Notes under the pieces: model-generated | The model's database searches: none | What the model saw: the letters and a program-made list of their open reading frames with translations, nothing else | Told to the model about the DNA's origin: nothing | Shown: positions 42,107-49,323 of the stretch, in pieces | Layout of the letters: every line of letters starts with the position of its first letter | How positions within the stretch are numbered: the stretch's first letter is position 1 | Position numbers and translations under genes: made by a program | From: Nocardia speluncae NBRC 108251 | Lineage (GTDB): Bacteria > Actinomycetota > Actinomycetes > Mycobacteriales > Mycobacteriaceae | Assembly: GCF_001613245.1 (NCBI RefSeq) | Contig: NZ_BDBZ01000021.1 | Location: 62,001 to 126,000 of the forward strand | Reading direction: 5' to 3' | DNA: 64,000 nt

Positions 42107-42686
42107 ATCCGAACGGATCCGGATCGACACCGGGTAGCCAGCTCAGGCCGGGAACACCCCAGCCGTTGCGTTTCACCGATTTCTTCGCCGCCCGCGCGTG
42201 CCGGCCGATGAGCACATCGACGTAGAGATAGCCGTCCAGATGCCCGACCTCGTGCTGCAGCATCCGGGCGAAGAAACCTGTTCCCTCGATCTCGACCGGT
42301 TCGCCGTGCTCGTCGGTGCCGGTGACCTTGGCCCAGTCGGCGCGGCCGGTGGGGAACTGTTCGCCGGGTACGGAGAGGCAGCCCTCTTCGTCGTCGTCGG
42401 GGTCCGGCATGTTCTCCGGGATTGCCGAGGTCTCCAGTGCGGGGTTGATCACGGCCCCGCGGCGTCGTGCCACCGTGCCGTCTGCCGCCGGGTCGGGGCA
42501 GTCGTAGACGAAGAGCCGTTTGGACACTCCGACCTGGTTGGCGGCCAGGCCCACGCCGTTGGCGGCGTCCAGCGTTTCGTACATATCGGCGATCAGCCCG
42601 GCCAGTTCGGCCGGAGTTTCGGTCACCGGCTCGGTCGGGCGATGCAACACGGGATCGCCGACGATCACGATGGGCAGGATTGACAT
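42096..42686 (-). CDS. def: peptide deformylase
   Basis: A 196-residue metallohydrolase removing N-formyl groups from nascent proteins. All three motifs are intact: GVGLAANQ (44-51), EGCLS (101-105, metal-ligand Cys103) and HEVGH (145-149). An acidic insertion PDPDDDEE precedes motif 2, as in mycobacterial enzymes. Overlaps the following GNAT gene. Confidence 0.97.
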   Translation of the reverse strand: MSILPIVIVGDPVLHRPTEPVTETPAELAGLIADMYETLDAANGVGLAANQVGVSKRLFVYDCPDPAADGTVARRRGAVINPALETSAIPENMPDPDDDEEGCLSVPGEQFPTGRADWAKVTGTDEHGEPVEIEGTGFFARMLQHEVGHLDGYLYVDVLIGRHARAAKKSVKRNGWGVPGLSWLPGVDPDPFGYDD

Positions 42687-42930
42687 GATTACGAGCTTAT
42701 GGGGACGCGTGCTGCGGCCGGAATAGGGCCTGTCCGTGGCCGTCGGGGACGCAGTGGTGGCCGGACCGGCCGGTCGGCGCCCGGATTTCTGGTACTGATG
42801 TACCGGACACGCCCGGGTCGACTCGTCAGCGGCCGGCGGGGCGTCGTGGTTGAATATCGCAAGGCAGTAACACGGTGACGCGTTCGGTCACGATTCGATC
42901 GCATCCGGTGGTAACTCGGCGAGGAGCAAG

Positions 42931-43275
42931 ATGGACGGCGCAGCAGCGCGGGAGCTTTCCGCAATCCAGGGCAGTCCTCCGGCCAGTACGAATACATTCC
43001 CCGAACCGGCCCACGATCCCGAGAGCGGCTTGAGCCGCCGCGAACACGAGATCCTGGCCTTCGAGCGGCAGTGGTGGAAATACGCGGGCGCCAAGGAGGA
43101 GGCGATCCGCGAACTCTTCGCGCTTTCGCCCACCCGCTACTACCAGGTCCTCAACACCCTCATCGACCGGCCGGAGGCCCTGGCCGTCGACCCCATGCTG
43201 GTGAAACGCCTGCGCCGGCTGCGCGCCGGCCGCCAGAAATCCCGGGCCGCCCGCCGCCTCGGGTTTCAGGTGTAA
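42931..43275 (+). CDS. DUF3263 protein (Rv0430-like)
   Basis: A 114-residue protein with a disordered ~30-residue start and a DUF3263 core: LSRREHEILAFERQWWKYAGAKEEAIRELFALSPTRYYQVLNTLIDRPEAL, a putative helix-turn-helix. The strong GGCGAGGAG site precedes ATG 42931. It lies upstream of the LytR_C gene as Rv0430-Rv0431 do in mycobacteria. A DNA-binding role is inferred, not known. Confidence 0.9.
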   Translation: MDGAAARELSAIQGSPPASTNTFPEPAHDPESGLSRREHEILAFERQWWKYAGAKEEAIRELFALSPTRYYQVLNTLIDRPEALAVDPMLVKRLRRLRAGRQKSRAARRLGFQV

Positions 43276-43364
43276 ACCCCACTCGCGTACCCGTGTGCTG
43301 TTCGCGAAGGCCGAATCCGCGCGCCGGGGGTGCGCCGTAGCCACCTCCCGCTAGGCTCGGGCGG

Positions 43365-43928
43365 GTGAGCAATTCGAACCCTGGCTCCGGTGGTCCGCCG
43401 CTGCGTGCGACCGCAATGGTTCTGATCGCCCTGGCGATCGTTTTCGCCGGTCTGGGCGCGATGTCGCTGTCGAGTGCGGATTCCGGCAGTGACAACGCCG
43501 AGGGGGCCGGCACTACCTCGGCCTCCGCTGCGCAGACCACCCTGCGTGCCACGACCACAGCGGCGGCGCCCACCACTGCCGCCGTCGGTGCACCGTCCGC
43601 CGGCGCGACCACTACGCCGGGCGCGAGCACCACACCTCCCGCCGGTGAAGTCGACCGCGCCACCCCGGTCCGCGTACTCAACAACAGTCTGGTCGCCGGT
43701 TTGGCCGCCACCACGGCCGACGAACTCGTGGCCCTCGGCTGGACCAACACCTCGACCGGTAACTACGCCGCCAACACGCTCGCGGCCACCACGGTCTACT
43801 ACGGTTCCGCACCGGGCGACGAAGCCGCCGCGGCGGCGGTCGCCGCCGATCTCGGTGCCACCACCGCGCCCATGCCCCCCGGGCTCGGCGAAGATTCGGG
43901 CGTGGTCGTCGTGGTCACCGGCCGGTGA
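43365..43928 (+). CDS. LytR C-terminal domain membrane protein (Rv0431/VirR-like)
   Basis: A 187-residue protein from GTG 43365. A short cytoplasmic end, one membrane helix (ATAMVLIALAIVFAGLGAMSL), a Ser/Thr/Ala-rich linker (~45-90), and a C-terminal LytR_C domain (ATPVRVLNNSLVAGLAATTADELVALGWTN; TVYYGSAPGDEAAAAAVAADLG). In M. tuberculosis the positional homologue VirR affects cell-wall architecture and vesicle release. Confidence 0.88.
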   Translation: MSNSNPGSGGPPLRATAMVLIALAIVFAGLGAMSLSSADSGSDNAEGAGTTSASAAQTTLRATTTAAAPTTAAVGAPSAGATTTPGASTTPPAGEVDRATPVRVLNNSLVAGLAATTADELVALGWTNTSTGNYAANTLAATTVYYGSAPGDEAAAAAVAADLGATTAPMPPGLGEDSGVVVVVTGR

Positions 43929-44053
43929 GCAGGACCAGCCGGAGGTCGGGGGCCTCCCGGGCAGGTGTCGCGGGCGTGGCATCATCATCTGCGTCGAATG
44001 ATCGTTGTCGAAACGCTGTATCCGTAAACTCGGTACTCGTAAAGGAGTTCCTG

Positions 44054-44740
44054 ATGGCACAGTCCACATCTCGTCGCCCGTCTTGGCGGAGCGTGACCCC
44101 GGTGCTGGCTGTCGCGGCTTTCGGCCTCGTTGCCTGCACGAACAGCCAGGAATCCAGCGACGTGGCGGGCACGACTCCGCCGGTCTTCACTTCCTCGCCT
44201 GCCCCGGCCGGCGAAAGTGAGCACGGCGAAGCGCAGCAGGACACCCCGGCCGGTTCCGGTACGGAGGTCGAGCTGAAGTCCCCGAGCGGCGCGAAGATCG
44301 GTACCGCGAACTTCACCGACGAGGGCAACCATCTGCGCGTCACCGTCGACGCCACCGGCCTGACGCCGGGCTTCCACGGGCTGCATATCCACCAGCAGGG
44401 CAAATGCGAGGCCAATTCCGCGCCGCCTGCCGGTGGCGCGCCCGGCGACTTCCTGTCCGCGGGTGGGCATCTGCAGGTCGGCGGTGCCACCGGGCATCCG
44501 GCCAGTGGTGATCTGAGCTCGCTGCAGGTGCGCGAGGACGGCCACGGCTACCTGGTGACGACCACCGACAACGTCACCATGTCCGATATCCAGGGCAAGG
44601 CGATCATCATCCATGCCGGTTCGGACAACTTCGCCAATATTCCGGACCGCTACTCCCGCGCGGGTGGCACCGGCCCGGATGAGCAGACGATGAGCACCGG
44701 TGACGCGGGCGGCCGCGTGGGCTGCGGCGTCATCGGGTAG
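44054..44740 (+). CDS. sodC: Cu/Zn superoxide dismutase lipoprotein
   Basis: A 228-residue protein starting at ATG 44054 after AAAGGAG. Lipobox FGLVAC places Cys28 as the lipid anchor. A Ser/Pro/Glu-rich linker is followed by the SodC domain: GFHGLHIHQQGKC with copper-ligand histidines, GGHLQVGGATGHPASGDL with bridging and zinc ligands, IIIHAGSDN and a terminal GGRVGCGVIG with the disulphide Cys. It detoxifies extracellular superoxide. Confidence 0.95.
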   Translation: MAQSTSRRPSWRSVTPVLAVAAFGLVACTNSQESSDVAGTTPPVFTSSPAPAGESEHGEAQQDTPAGSGTEVELKSPSGAKIGTANFTDEGNHLRVTVDATGLTPGFHGLHIHQQGKCEANSAPPAGGAPGDFLSAGGHLQVGGATGHPASGDLSSLQVREDGHGYLVTTTDNVTMSDIQGKAIIIHAGSDNFANIPDRYSRAGGTGPDEQTMSTGDAGGRVGCGVIG

Positions 44741-44765
44741 CTGTCGACCCGCGACGGAGGCGTGT

Positions 44766-45935
44766 ATGGGTGGGGCACGGATCGACCCGGTACCTTTCCG
44801 TGGCTCGCCCCGGCCGACCATCGGGATCGAATGGGAGATCGCACTCGTCGACAAGGCGAGCCGCGATCTGTCCAATACCGCATCCGCCGTCTTCGACGCT
44901 GTCGGTGAACTCCGCGCCCACGACGGCACTCCGCAGGTCAGCAAGGAACTGCTGCGCAACACCGTGGAATTGGTCACCGGGGTGCACGAAACCGTCGGCG
45001 CAGCAGTGCAGGACCTGTCCGCCACCATGGATACCGTGCGCCGGGCCGCCGACGAGCTCGGCGTGGACCTGTTCTGCGCCGGTACCCACCCGTTCGCGCA
45101 GTGGTCGACCCAACAGCTCACGCGTTCGGTGCATTACGACGAGCTGATCGAACGCACCCAGTGGTGGGGTCGGCAGATGCTGATCTGGGGTGTGCACGTG
45201 CACGTCGGGGTATCGCACCGGGAGAAGGTTTTCCCGATCCTGAACTCGTTGCTGCTGTCCTATCCGCATCTGCTGGCGCTTTCGGCGTCCTCGCCGATGT
45301 GGTCCGGCTCGGATACCGGTTACGCGAGCAACCGGGCGCTGATGTTCCAGCAATTGCCGACGGCGGGCCTGCCGTTCCAGTTCGAGAACTGGAACCAATT
45401 CGAGCATTACGTGCACGACGAGATGAAAACCGGTGTGTTCGAACAGCTCGGCGGTATGCACTGGGATATCCGGCCCGCACCGAAATGGGGGACCATCGAG
45501 GTACGGATCTGCGACGGGATCTCCAACCGCGGTGAGCTCGCCGCGCTGGCGGCGCTGATCCACTGTCTGATCGTGCATCTCGACGAACGGGTGGAACGGG
45601 GCGAAGAGTTGCCGACCCTGCCGCCCTGGCATGTGCAGGAGAACAAATGGCGGGCGGCCCGATACGGGTTGGACGCCATTGTGATCGTCGGCTCGGACAA
45701 TACCGAACGCCTGGTCACCGAGGATCTCGACGATCTGCTGAATCGGCTGGAACCGACCGCACGACGGCTGGGTTGCGCCGATGAGCTCGCGGCTGTGGCG
45801 GATATCCCACGCCGGGGCGCGAACTATCAACGCCAGCGTCAAACCGCCGCCGCTGCACAGGGCGACCTGATCGCCGTAGTAGATGCTCTTGTTCAAGAGC
45901 TGAACAATTCGGGACCCTTTTCGTATCCGGCTTGA
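44766..45935 (+). CDS. carboxylate-amine ligase, glutamate-cysteine ligase 2 (YbdK) family
   Basis: A 389-residue GCS2 protein: PTIGIEWEIALVD at the N-terminus, LFCAGTHPFAQW, GVHVHVGV, and HWDIRPAPKWGTIEVRICDG as metal- and ATP-binding segments. It corresponds to Rv0433. Family members form gamma-glutamyl amide bonds weakly; the true substrate is unclear. Located 26 bp after sodC, so probably co-transcribed. Confidence 0.92.
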   Translation: MGGARIDPVPFRGSPRPTIGIEWEIALVDKASRDLSNTASAVFDAVGELRAHDGTPQVSKELLRNTVELVTGVHETVGAAVQDLSATMDTVRRAADELGVDLFCAGTHPFAQWSTQQLTRSVHYDELIERTQWWGRQMLIWGVHVHVGVSHREKVFPILNSLLLSYPHLLALSASSPMWSGSDTGYASNRALMFQQLPTAGLPFQFENWNQFEHYVHDEMKTGVFEQLGGMHWDIRPAPKWGTIEVRICDGISNRGELAALAALIHCLIVHLDERVERGEELPTLPPWHVQENKWRAARYGLDAIVIVGSDNTERLVTEDLDDLLNRLEPTARRLGCADELAAVADIPRRGANYQRQRQTAAAAQGDLIAVVDALVQELNNSGPFSYPA

Positions 45936-46056
45936 TCCCGCCACCGGACCGCGGGTATCCGCGTATGTCCGAATTGCTCGGTGTGGTCCATAGAAGGGTT
46001 TGCGCTCCGGTTTTGTTCGGGGGCGACGAAGTAGTCGTGTCGGCGCCGGTCCATAG
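45936..46056. other. left flank of transposon-like insertion
   Basis: Intergenic DNA ending in CATAG (46052-46056), which recurs immediately after the right end of the inserted element (49225-49229). No gene seen. Confidence 0.5.
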
Positions 46057-46189
46057 GGGGCCCGTTAGTAACCGCCGCAAAAACAACGGATATGGGGCCT
46101 GGCCCGGATAACGGGGCCGCTTCGCGCAGGCTGGAGCGCTATAGCCGCAGGTCGGCAGATGCACTACCCCGGATATCGGGCTGTTATCC
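46057..46189. repeat. left inverted terminal repeat
   Basis: Begins GGGGCCCGTTAGTAACC and contains an internal hairpin TACCCCGGAT...ATCCGGGGTA near its inner end. Nearly identical in reverse complement to 49091-49224. Confidence 0.8.
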
Positions 46190-46414
46190 GGGGTATCCCT
46201 GCTATCGTTGAGCGGTCACGGCCGGACGCGTACCGCTTTTCGCCGCAGTCACCGATGCCCACGCCGCCGGATGACAGAGTCGGCCAGAGTCTCTCGGGGC
46301 CCGCGCAATGAGCGACGCCGTCCTGCCTACCGGTGCCTCCACCCGGTCGGGTGGAGGCACCTTCGTCGTTCCCGGGTAGCGGCGCCGCCGCGATCATGGA
46401 ATATCGTGCCGGTC

Positions 46415-47059
46415 ATGACCACGGATGACTGGTTGGCCGACACCCGAACCTCGTATGACACGGTCGCGGTCAGCTATGCCGACCAAGTGCGCGGTGCCCT
46501 CGCCGGACACCAGTACCTTCGCGCGGCTCTGGCGTTGTTCGCCGACAGCGTGCGGACCGCTGGCAGCGGACCGGTCGCGGACGTCGGCTGCGGCCCCGGT
46601 GAAGTCACCGCCCACCTGCATGAGCTCGGTGTCGACGCCTTCGGTATCGACCTCTCCCCGGCGATGATCGACGTGGCCCGGCGCGCCCACCCCGGCCTGC
46701 GGTTCGAGGTGGGCTCGATGACGGAGCTGAACCTCCCCGTCGCTTCGGTGGCCGGCCTGCTCGCCTGGCAGTCGTTGATCCACGTCCCAGACGACGAGGT
46801 GCCGACTGTGTTCGGGCGCTTCCACCGAGCATTGCGTCCCGGCGGACCGTTGCAACTGCTGTTTCACGTCGGCGACGAGTCGCGGTTGAAGACGGAGGGC
46901 TACGGCGGTCACCCGATGAAGGTCCATGTCCACCACCGTCAGCCGAACCAGGTGGCATCCTGGCTGCACGATGCCGGGTTCGTGGTCGAGGCCCAGATGC
47001 TGCTCGACCCGGATGCGAAGGCTCAGCAAGCGATTCTTTTCGCACGCAGTAAGTCCTAA
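46415..47059 (+). CDS. class I SAM-dependent methyltransferase
   Basis: A 214-residue methyltransferase with motif I VADVGCGPGEVTAHL (~53-67), DAFGIDLSPAMIDVARRAHPGLRF as motif II, and LLAWQSLIHVPDDEVP plus RALRPGGPLQLLF as later motifs; all look intact. It lies inside the transposon-like element as apparent cargo. The start ATG 46415 has no strong ribosome binding site. Substrate unknown. Confidence 0.85.
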   Translation: MTTDDWLADTRTSYDTVAVSYADQVRGALAGHQYLRAALALFADSVRTAGSGPVADVGCGPGEVTAHLHELGVDAFGIDLSPAMIDVARRAHPGLRFEVGSMTELNLPVASVAGLLAWQSLIHVPDDEVPTVFGRFHRALRPGGPLQLLFHVGDESRLKTEGYGGHPMKVHVHHRQPNQVASWLHDAGFVVEAQMLLDPDAKAQQAILFARSKS

Positions 47060-47100
47060 CTTCTGCATATGTCGGGCTCGCCACTGGCCGGGTGTGGCGG

Positions 47101-47327
47101 GTGATCATCTGGCACTCCGGACGCCAGTGGGCGGGCATCACCGCCGACAAGCTGCGGATCGGAGTCGAGGGCGCCCCTACTCCTTCGGCTACGTCGCCGG
47201 ACCGCACTACCCGCGAGCCTGGGACCACGACTGGACCCAGGACGGACGATCCTGCGCGGACCTGATCCCGGATATGACGACCACCGAATGGCTCGGCCGC
47301 GAGCACACGAACCGGGCCCTGGGGTAG
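47101..47327 (+). pseudogene. frameshifted hypothetical protein fragment
   Basis: From GTG 47101 one frame reads VIIWHSGRQWAGITADKLRI and then GVEGA; a one-base shift near 47175 moves to PYSFGYVAGPHYPRAWDHDW followed by TQDGRSCADL, closing at 47327. The two halves read sensibly only if joined, so a frameshift is likely. Family not recognised. Confidence 0.45.
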
Positions 47328-47339
47328 CGCCGGGACCGG

Positions 47340-47507
47340 TCAGAACAGGGTGTCGCGCACCCGCAGCGGCCGGTAGCCCGTCGGGCCGAGCGCGGCGAGT
47401 TCGGCGTCGATGTCGACTTCGATCGCGCCGAAGAAGTTGATGTTGGCGCTGTGCGCGGGTGAGATGTGGGCCAGGACCTCGTCGTCGATGCGGTGGCCGC
47501 GGCTACG
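47340..47507 (-). pseudogene. Tn3-family transposase C-terminal fragment
   Basis: The minus-strand frame ends RIDDEVLAHISPAHSANINF then FGAIEVDIDAE, close to the C-terminal LSPxxxxHINxFG segment of Tn3-type TnpA. It is cut off at 47507 exactly where a 40-bp terminal-repeat copy begins. A stop precedes no further coding sequence. Non-functional remnant. Confidence 0.6.
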
Positions 47508-47547
47508 CCATATCCGTTGGTTTTTCGGCGGTTACTACCGGAACCCC
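47508..47547. repeat. internal copy of the terminal repeat (right-end orientation)
   Basis: 40 bp matching the outer 40 bp of the right terminal repeat (49185-49224) with several substitutions; the CCCC end is at 47544-47547. It marks the end of a second, nested Tn3-like unit. Confidence 0.65.
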
Positions 47548-47568
47548 AAAACGGGCAATCAGCGAACA

Positions 47569-47740
47569 TGAAGTTGCCGTGGGGGTGCGCTCCTTTGGTT
47601 GCGTCATCGCCGCCGACAACCCCGAAAGCCTGAAAGCTATCCAGCGAGCCGGATACGAGTGTGTCCGCATCGACAAGGTCGCCAGTCGGCCCGGTCGGCC
47701 CGATAAGACCGGGAACCTTCATTTCCGACTGAAGCGGTAA
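47569..47740 (+). pseudogene. C-terminal fragment of a GNAT-like acetyltransferase
   Basis: The frame ending at 47740 reads CVIAADNPESLKAIQRAGYE, typical of the final helix-strand of GNAT enzymes (ADNxxSLRAIEKAGF). No acetyl-CoA loop is present upstream, where the repeat copy lies, so this is a truncated remnant. Confidence 0.45.
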
Positions 47741-47770
47741 ATCTCTGCTGGTGTCGATACCATCGGCGGC

Positions 47771-48397
47771 ATGGGTGGGGCAGGTTTCGACGATCTCGAG
47801 TTCGCGCGGCAGCAGCTGCATCTCGCTGTTTCGGAGCTCTCCGGTTCCGAGATGACACCACAGGACCGGGTTCAGCTGGGACTGCTGGCCGCGCAGGTCG
47901 CCATCTGCGATCGTCTATCCGCGCTACTCCCCGATGACGCGGTTACCGAAGCCCCTCCTGCGGAGCACCCCCCGGCCGCAGACAGAGTGGCGGTCGTCGA
48001 TGAGTTGGCGCTCGCGGCCGGAAAGGTCTCCGCGGATACGCGGTGGACTCCGGCACTGTGCGAGCGGATCCTGCGGTCCTCGTCACCCGCCGGCCACCGG
48101 CTGGTGCGGGCCCTGCTCGCTGAGGGCGGCTCTGCTTCTGTCGACCGGCTCACCGAGCTGACCGGTGACACGACGCTGCGGGCGGCCACACTGTCGCTCA
48201 ACACGGCGGCCCGCCGGGAAGGCGCCGCACGCGTACTACCAGAGAGGCGGCTGATTCAGGCCCACCGCTACCCCCATCCGCTCACCTCCAAGGTGACCGC
48301 CTACTCACTCCCGGCCGAGACGATCCCGTCCTTCACCACCGCGGTGGAAATCCTCGGCGAACTGCACCGTCGGCTCTACGAGCCACCTGCCTCATAA
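47771..48397 (+). CDS. hypothetical protein within the insertion
   Basis: A 208-residue soluble protein, mostly helical: FDDLEFARQQLHLAVSELSG, then a Pro/Ala linker at ~58-75, then a second half (TRWTPALCERILRSSSPAGHRLVRALLAEGGSASVDRLTELTGD) that looks like a winged-helix-type region. No family was recognised. Lies between internal repeat copies, downstream of gene fragments, so transfer with the element is likely. Confidence 0.6.
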   Translation: MGGAGFDDLEFARQQLHLAVSELSGSEMTPQDRVQLGLLAAQVAICDRLSALLPDDAVTEAPPAEHPPAADRVAVVDELALAAGKVSADTRWTPALCERILRSSSPAGHRLVRALLAEGGSASVDRLTELTGDTTLRAATLSLNTAARREGAARVLPERRLIQAHRYPHPLTSKVTAYSLPAETIPSFTTAVEILGELHRRLYEPPAS

Positions 48398-48639
48398 CCG
48401 CCATCGGGCCTGCACGGGACTGCTGATCTGGTGGTGGCCACCAGGGTTGAACCCGCCCGAACAGGGCCGGTGTGTCGGGTCGCCGCGTCATAGGCACGTG
48501 GGGTCCAAACGGCCGGAATCCGGCGGTAAGCCCGCTACAGCAGATAATTCGCGGAGTCGGCTCCACCTGGCGGGAGCATTCACCCAGGTCGGCACCAGAA
48601 CGACCGCAGATAATGGGCTCAAATGGCCTGTTTGCAAGA
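48398..48639. other. non-coding remainder of the insertion
   Basis: About 240 bases with no convincing gene; open frames on both strands lack domain character. A CAGATAAT motif occurs twice (48541 and 48606 area). Confidence 0.35.
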
Positions 48640-48765
48640 GTGATTCGGCCCGGCTCAAGCCGCTGCGATTCGCGCAGCGCGTCGAGGCAGGACTCCGGAT
48701 CGCGGTCGGTGGCGATCCGGCCTACGCGGGCCGACTGACAAAGAACACCAGCCGATGTGTCCCCG
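48640..48765 (+). pseudogene. fragment resembling an actinobacterial plasmid replication initiator
   Basis: The plus strand reads ARLKPLRFAQRVEAGLRIAV then GGDPAYAGRLTKNT, close to the segment preceding and including the (S/A)Y-G-x-(I/L)TKN motif of actinobacterial replicase (Rep) proteins, as I recall them. No start or remainder of the gene follows. Orientation is opposite to a second Rep-like piece just downstream. Confidence 0.45.
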
Positions 48766-49078
48766 GCCGGACGGCGACTGTGCCACCCAGTTCGGATCCG
48801 GATTGGTTCTTGGGCCTCTCGAATGCTCTCAGGGCCGTATCTACGTGGTCGCAGTCGATCACGATCGACCCGAGCAGGACGTAGGGCGAGTGCTCGATGT
48901 AGCGCATCGTTAGTGCGTTCTCGCGATGCATCGGCCGCTGACCGTCGTGTAGGTCGTTCGTGGCACTGGGCTTGTGCGGCAACAGAACTTCGTCGGCCCA
49001 CTGGGCGTCCCGGTAGTAACCGCCGAAAATCGGGCGGATATGGATACAGTCCCTGGTCAGGAGGCTGCGGTTCATCAC
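48722..49078 (-). pseudogene. possible N-terminal part of a replication initiator, opposite orientation
   Basis: A 118-residue minus-strand frame containing RENALTMRYIEHSPYVLLGS then IVIDCDHVDTALRAFE, similar to the N-terminal (RRYIQxNP...VFDIDHxDA) region of plasmid Rep proteins. It ends at a stop in the same area where the plus-strand Rep-like fragment carries the downstream motif, suggesting an inversion split the gene. The start region runs over the diverged terminal-repeat copy. Confidence 0.45.
49003..49043. repeat. diverged internal copy of the terminal repeat (left-end orientation)
   Basis: GGGCGTCCCGGTAGTAACCG start and CGGATATGG end match the terminal repeat; the middle is diverged. 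Faces left, opposite to 47508-47547. Confidence 0.55.
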
Positions 49079-49090
49079 CGAGGCGGACCG

Positions 49091-49224
49091 GGATAGCAGC
49101 CCGATATCCGGGGTAGTGCATCTGCCGACCTGCGGCTATAGCGCTCCAGCCCGCGCGAAGCGGCCCCGTTATCCGGGCCAGGCCCCATATCCGTTGTTTT
49201 TGCTGCGGTTACTACCGGGACCCC
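49091..49224. repeat. right inverted terminal repeat
   Basis: Reverse-complement counterpart of 46057-46189, ending CCCC at 49221-49224 and followed by CATAG. Confidence 0.8.
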
Positions 49225-49323
49225 CATAGGGGCCGGTACATGCCTGAACCGCTCGATGGAGTCCAACCCCGCGCCGCCGGAGGCGGCGCCATGAAATGAG
49301 CACAGCTGTTCAACAGCGCGTGA

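Larger units (their letters stand above)
46057..49224. mobile_element. decayed Tn3-family-like transposon or composite of Tn3-type ends
   Basis: A 3.17-kb segment bounded by GGGG-starting inverted ends of ~133 bp (46057-46189 and 49091-49224, roughly seven differences) and flanked by the 5-bp direct repeat CATAG. GGGG-type ends and 5-bp target duplication are Tn3-family traits. Inside is a C-terminal fragment of a Tn3-type transposase (47340-47507), directly abutting a third, 40-bp copy of the end sequence (47508-47547) in right-end orientation. A fourth diverged copy (49003-49043) faces left. Cargo is a methyltransferase, a hypothetical protein and several gene fragments. Without a functional transposase it is non-autonomous. 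Confidence 0.7.

Noticed and set aside
45936..49323. Interpreting the insertion as a prophage or ICE
   Set aside because: No integrase, att site, phage structural or conjugation gene is present; ends and 5-bp duplication fit a Tn3-type transposon better.
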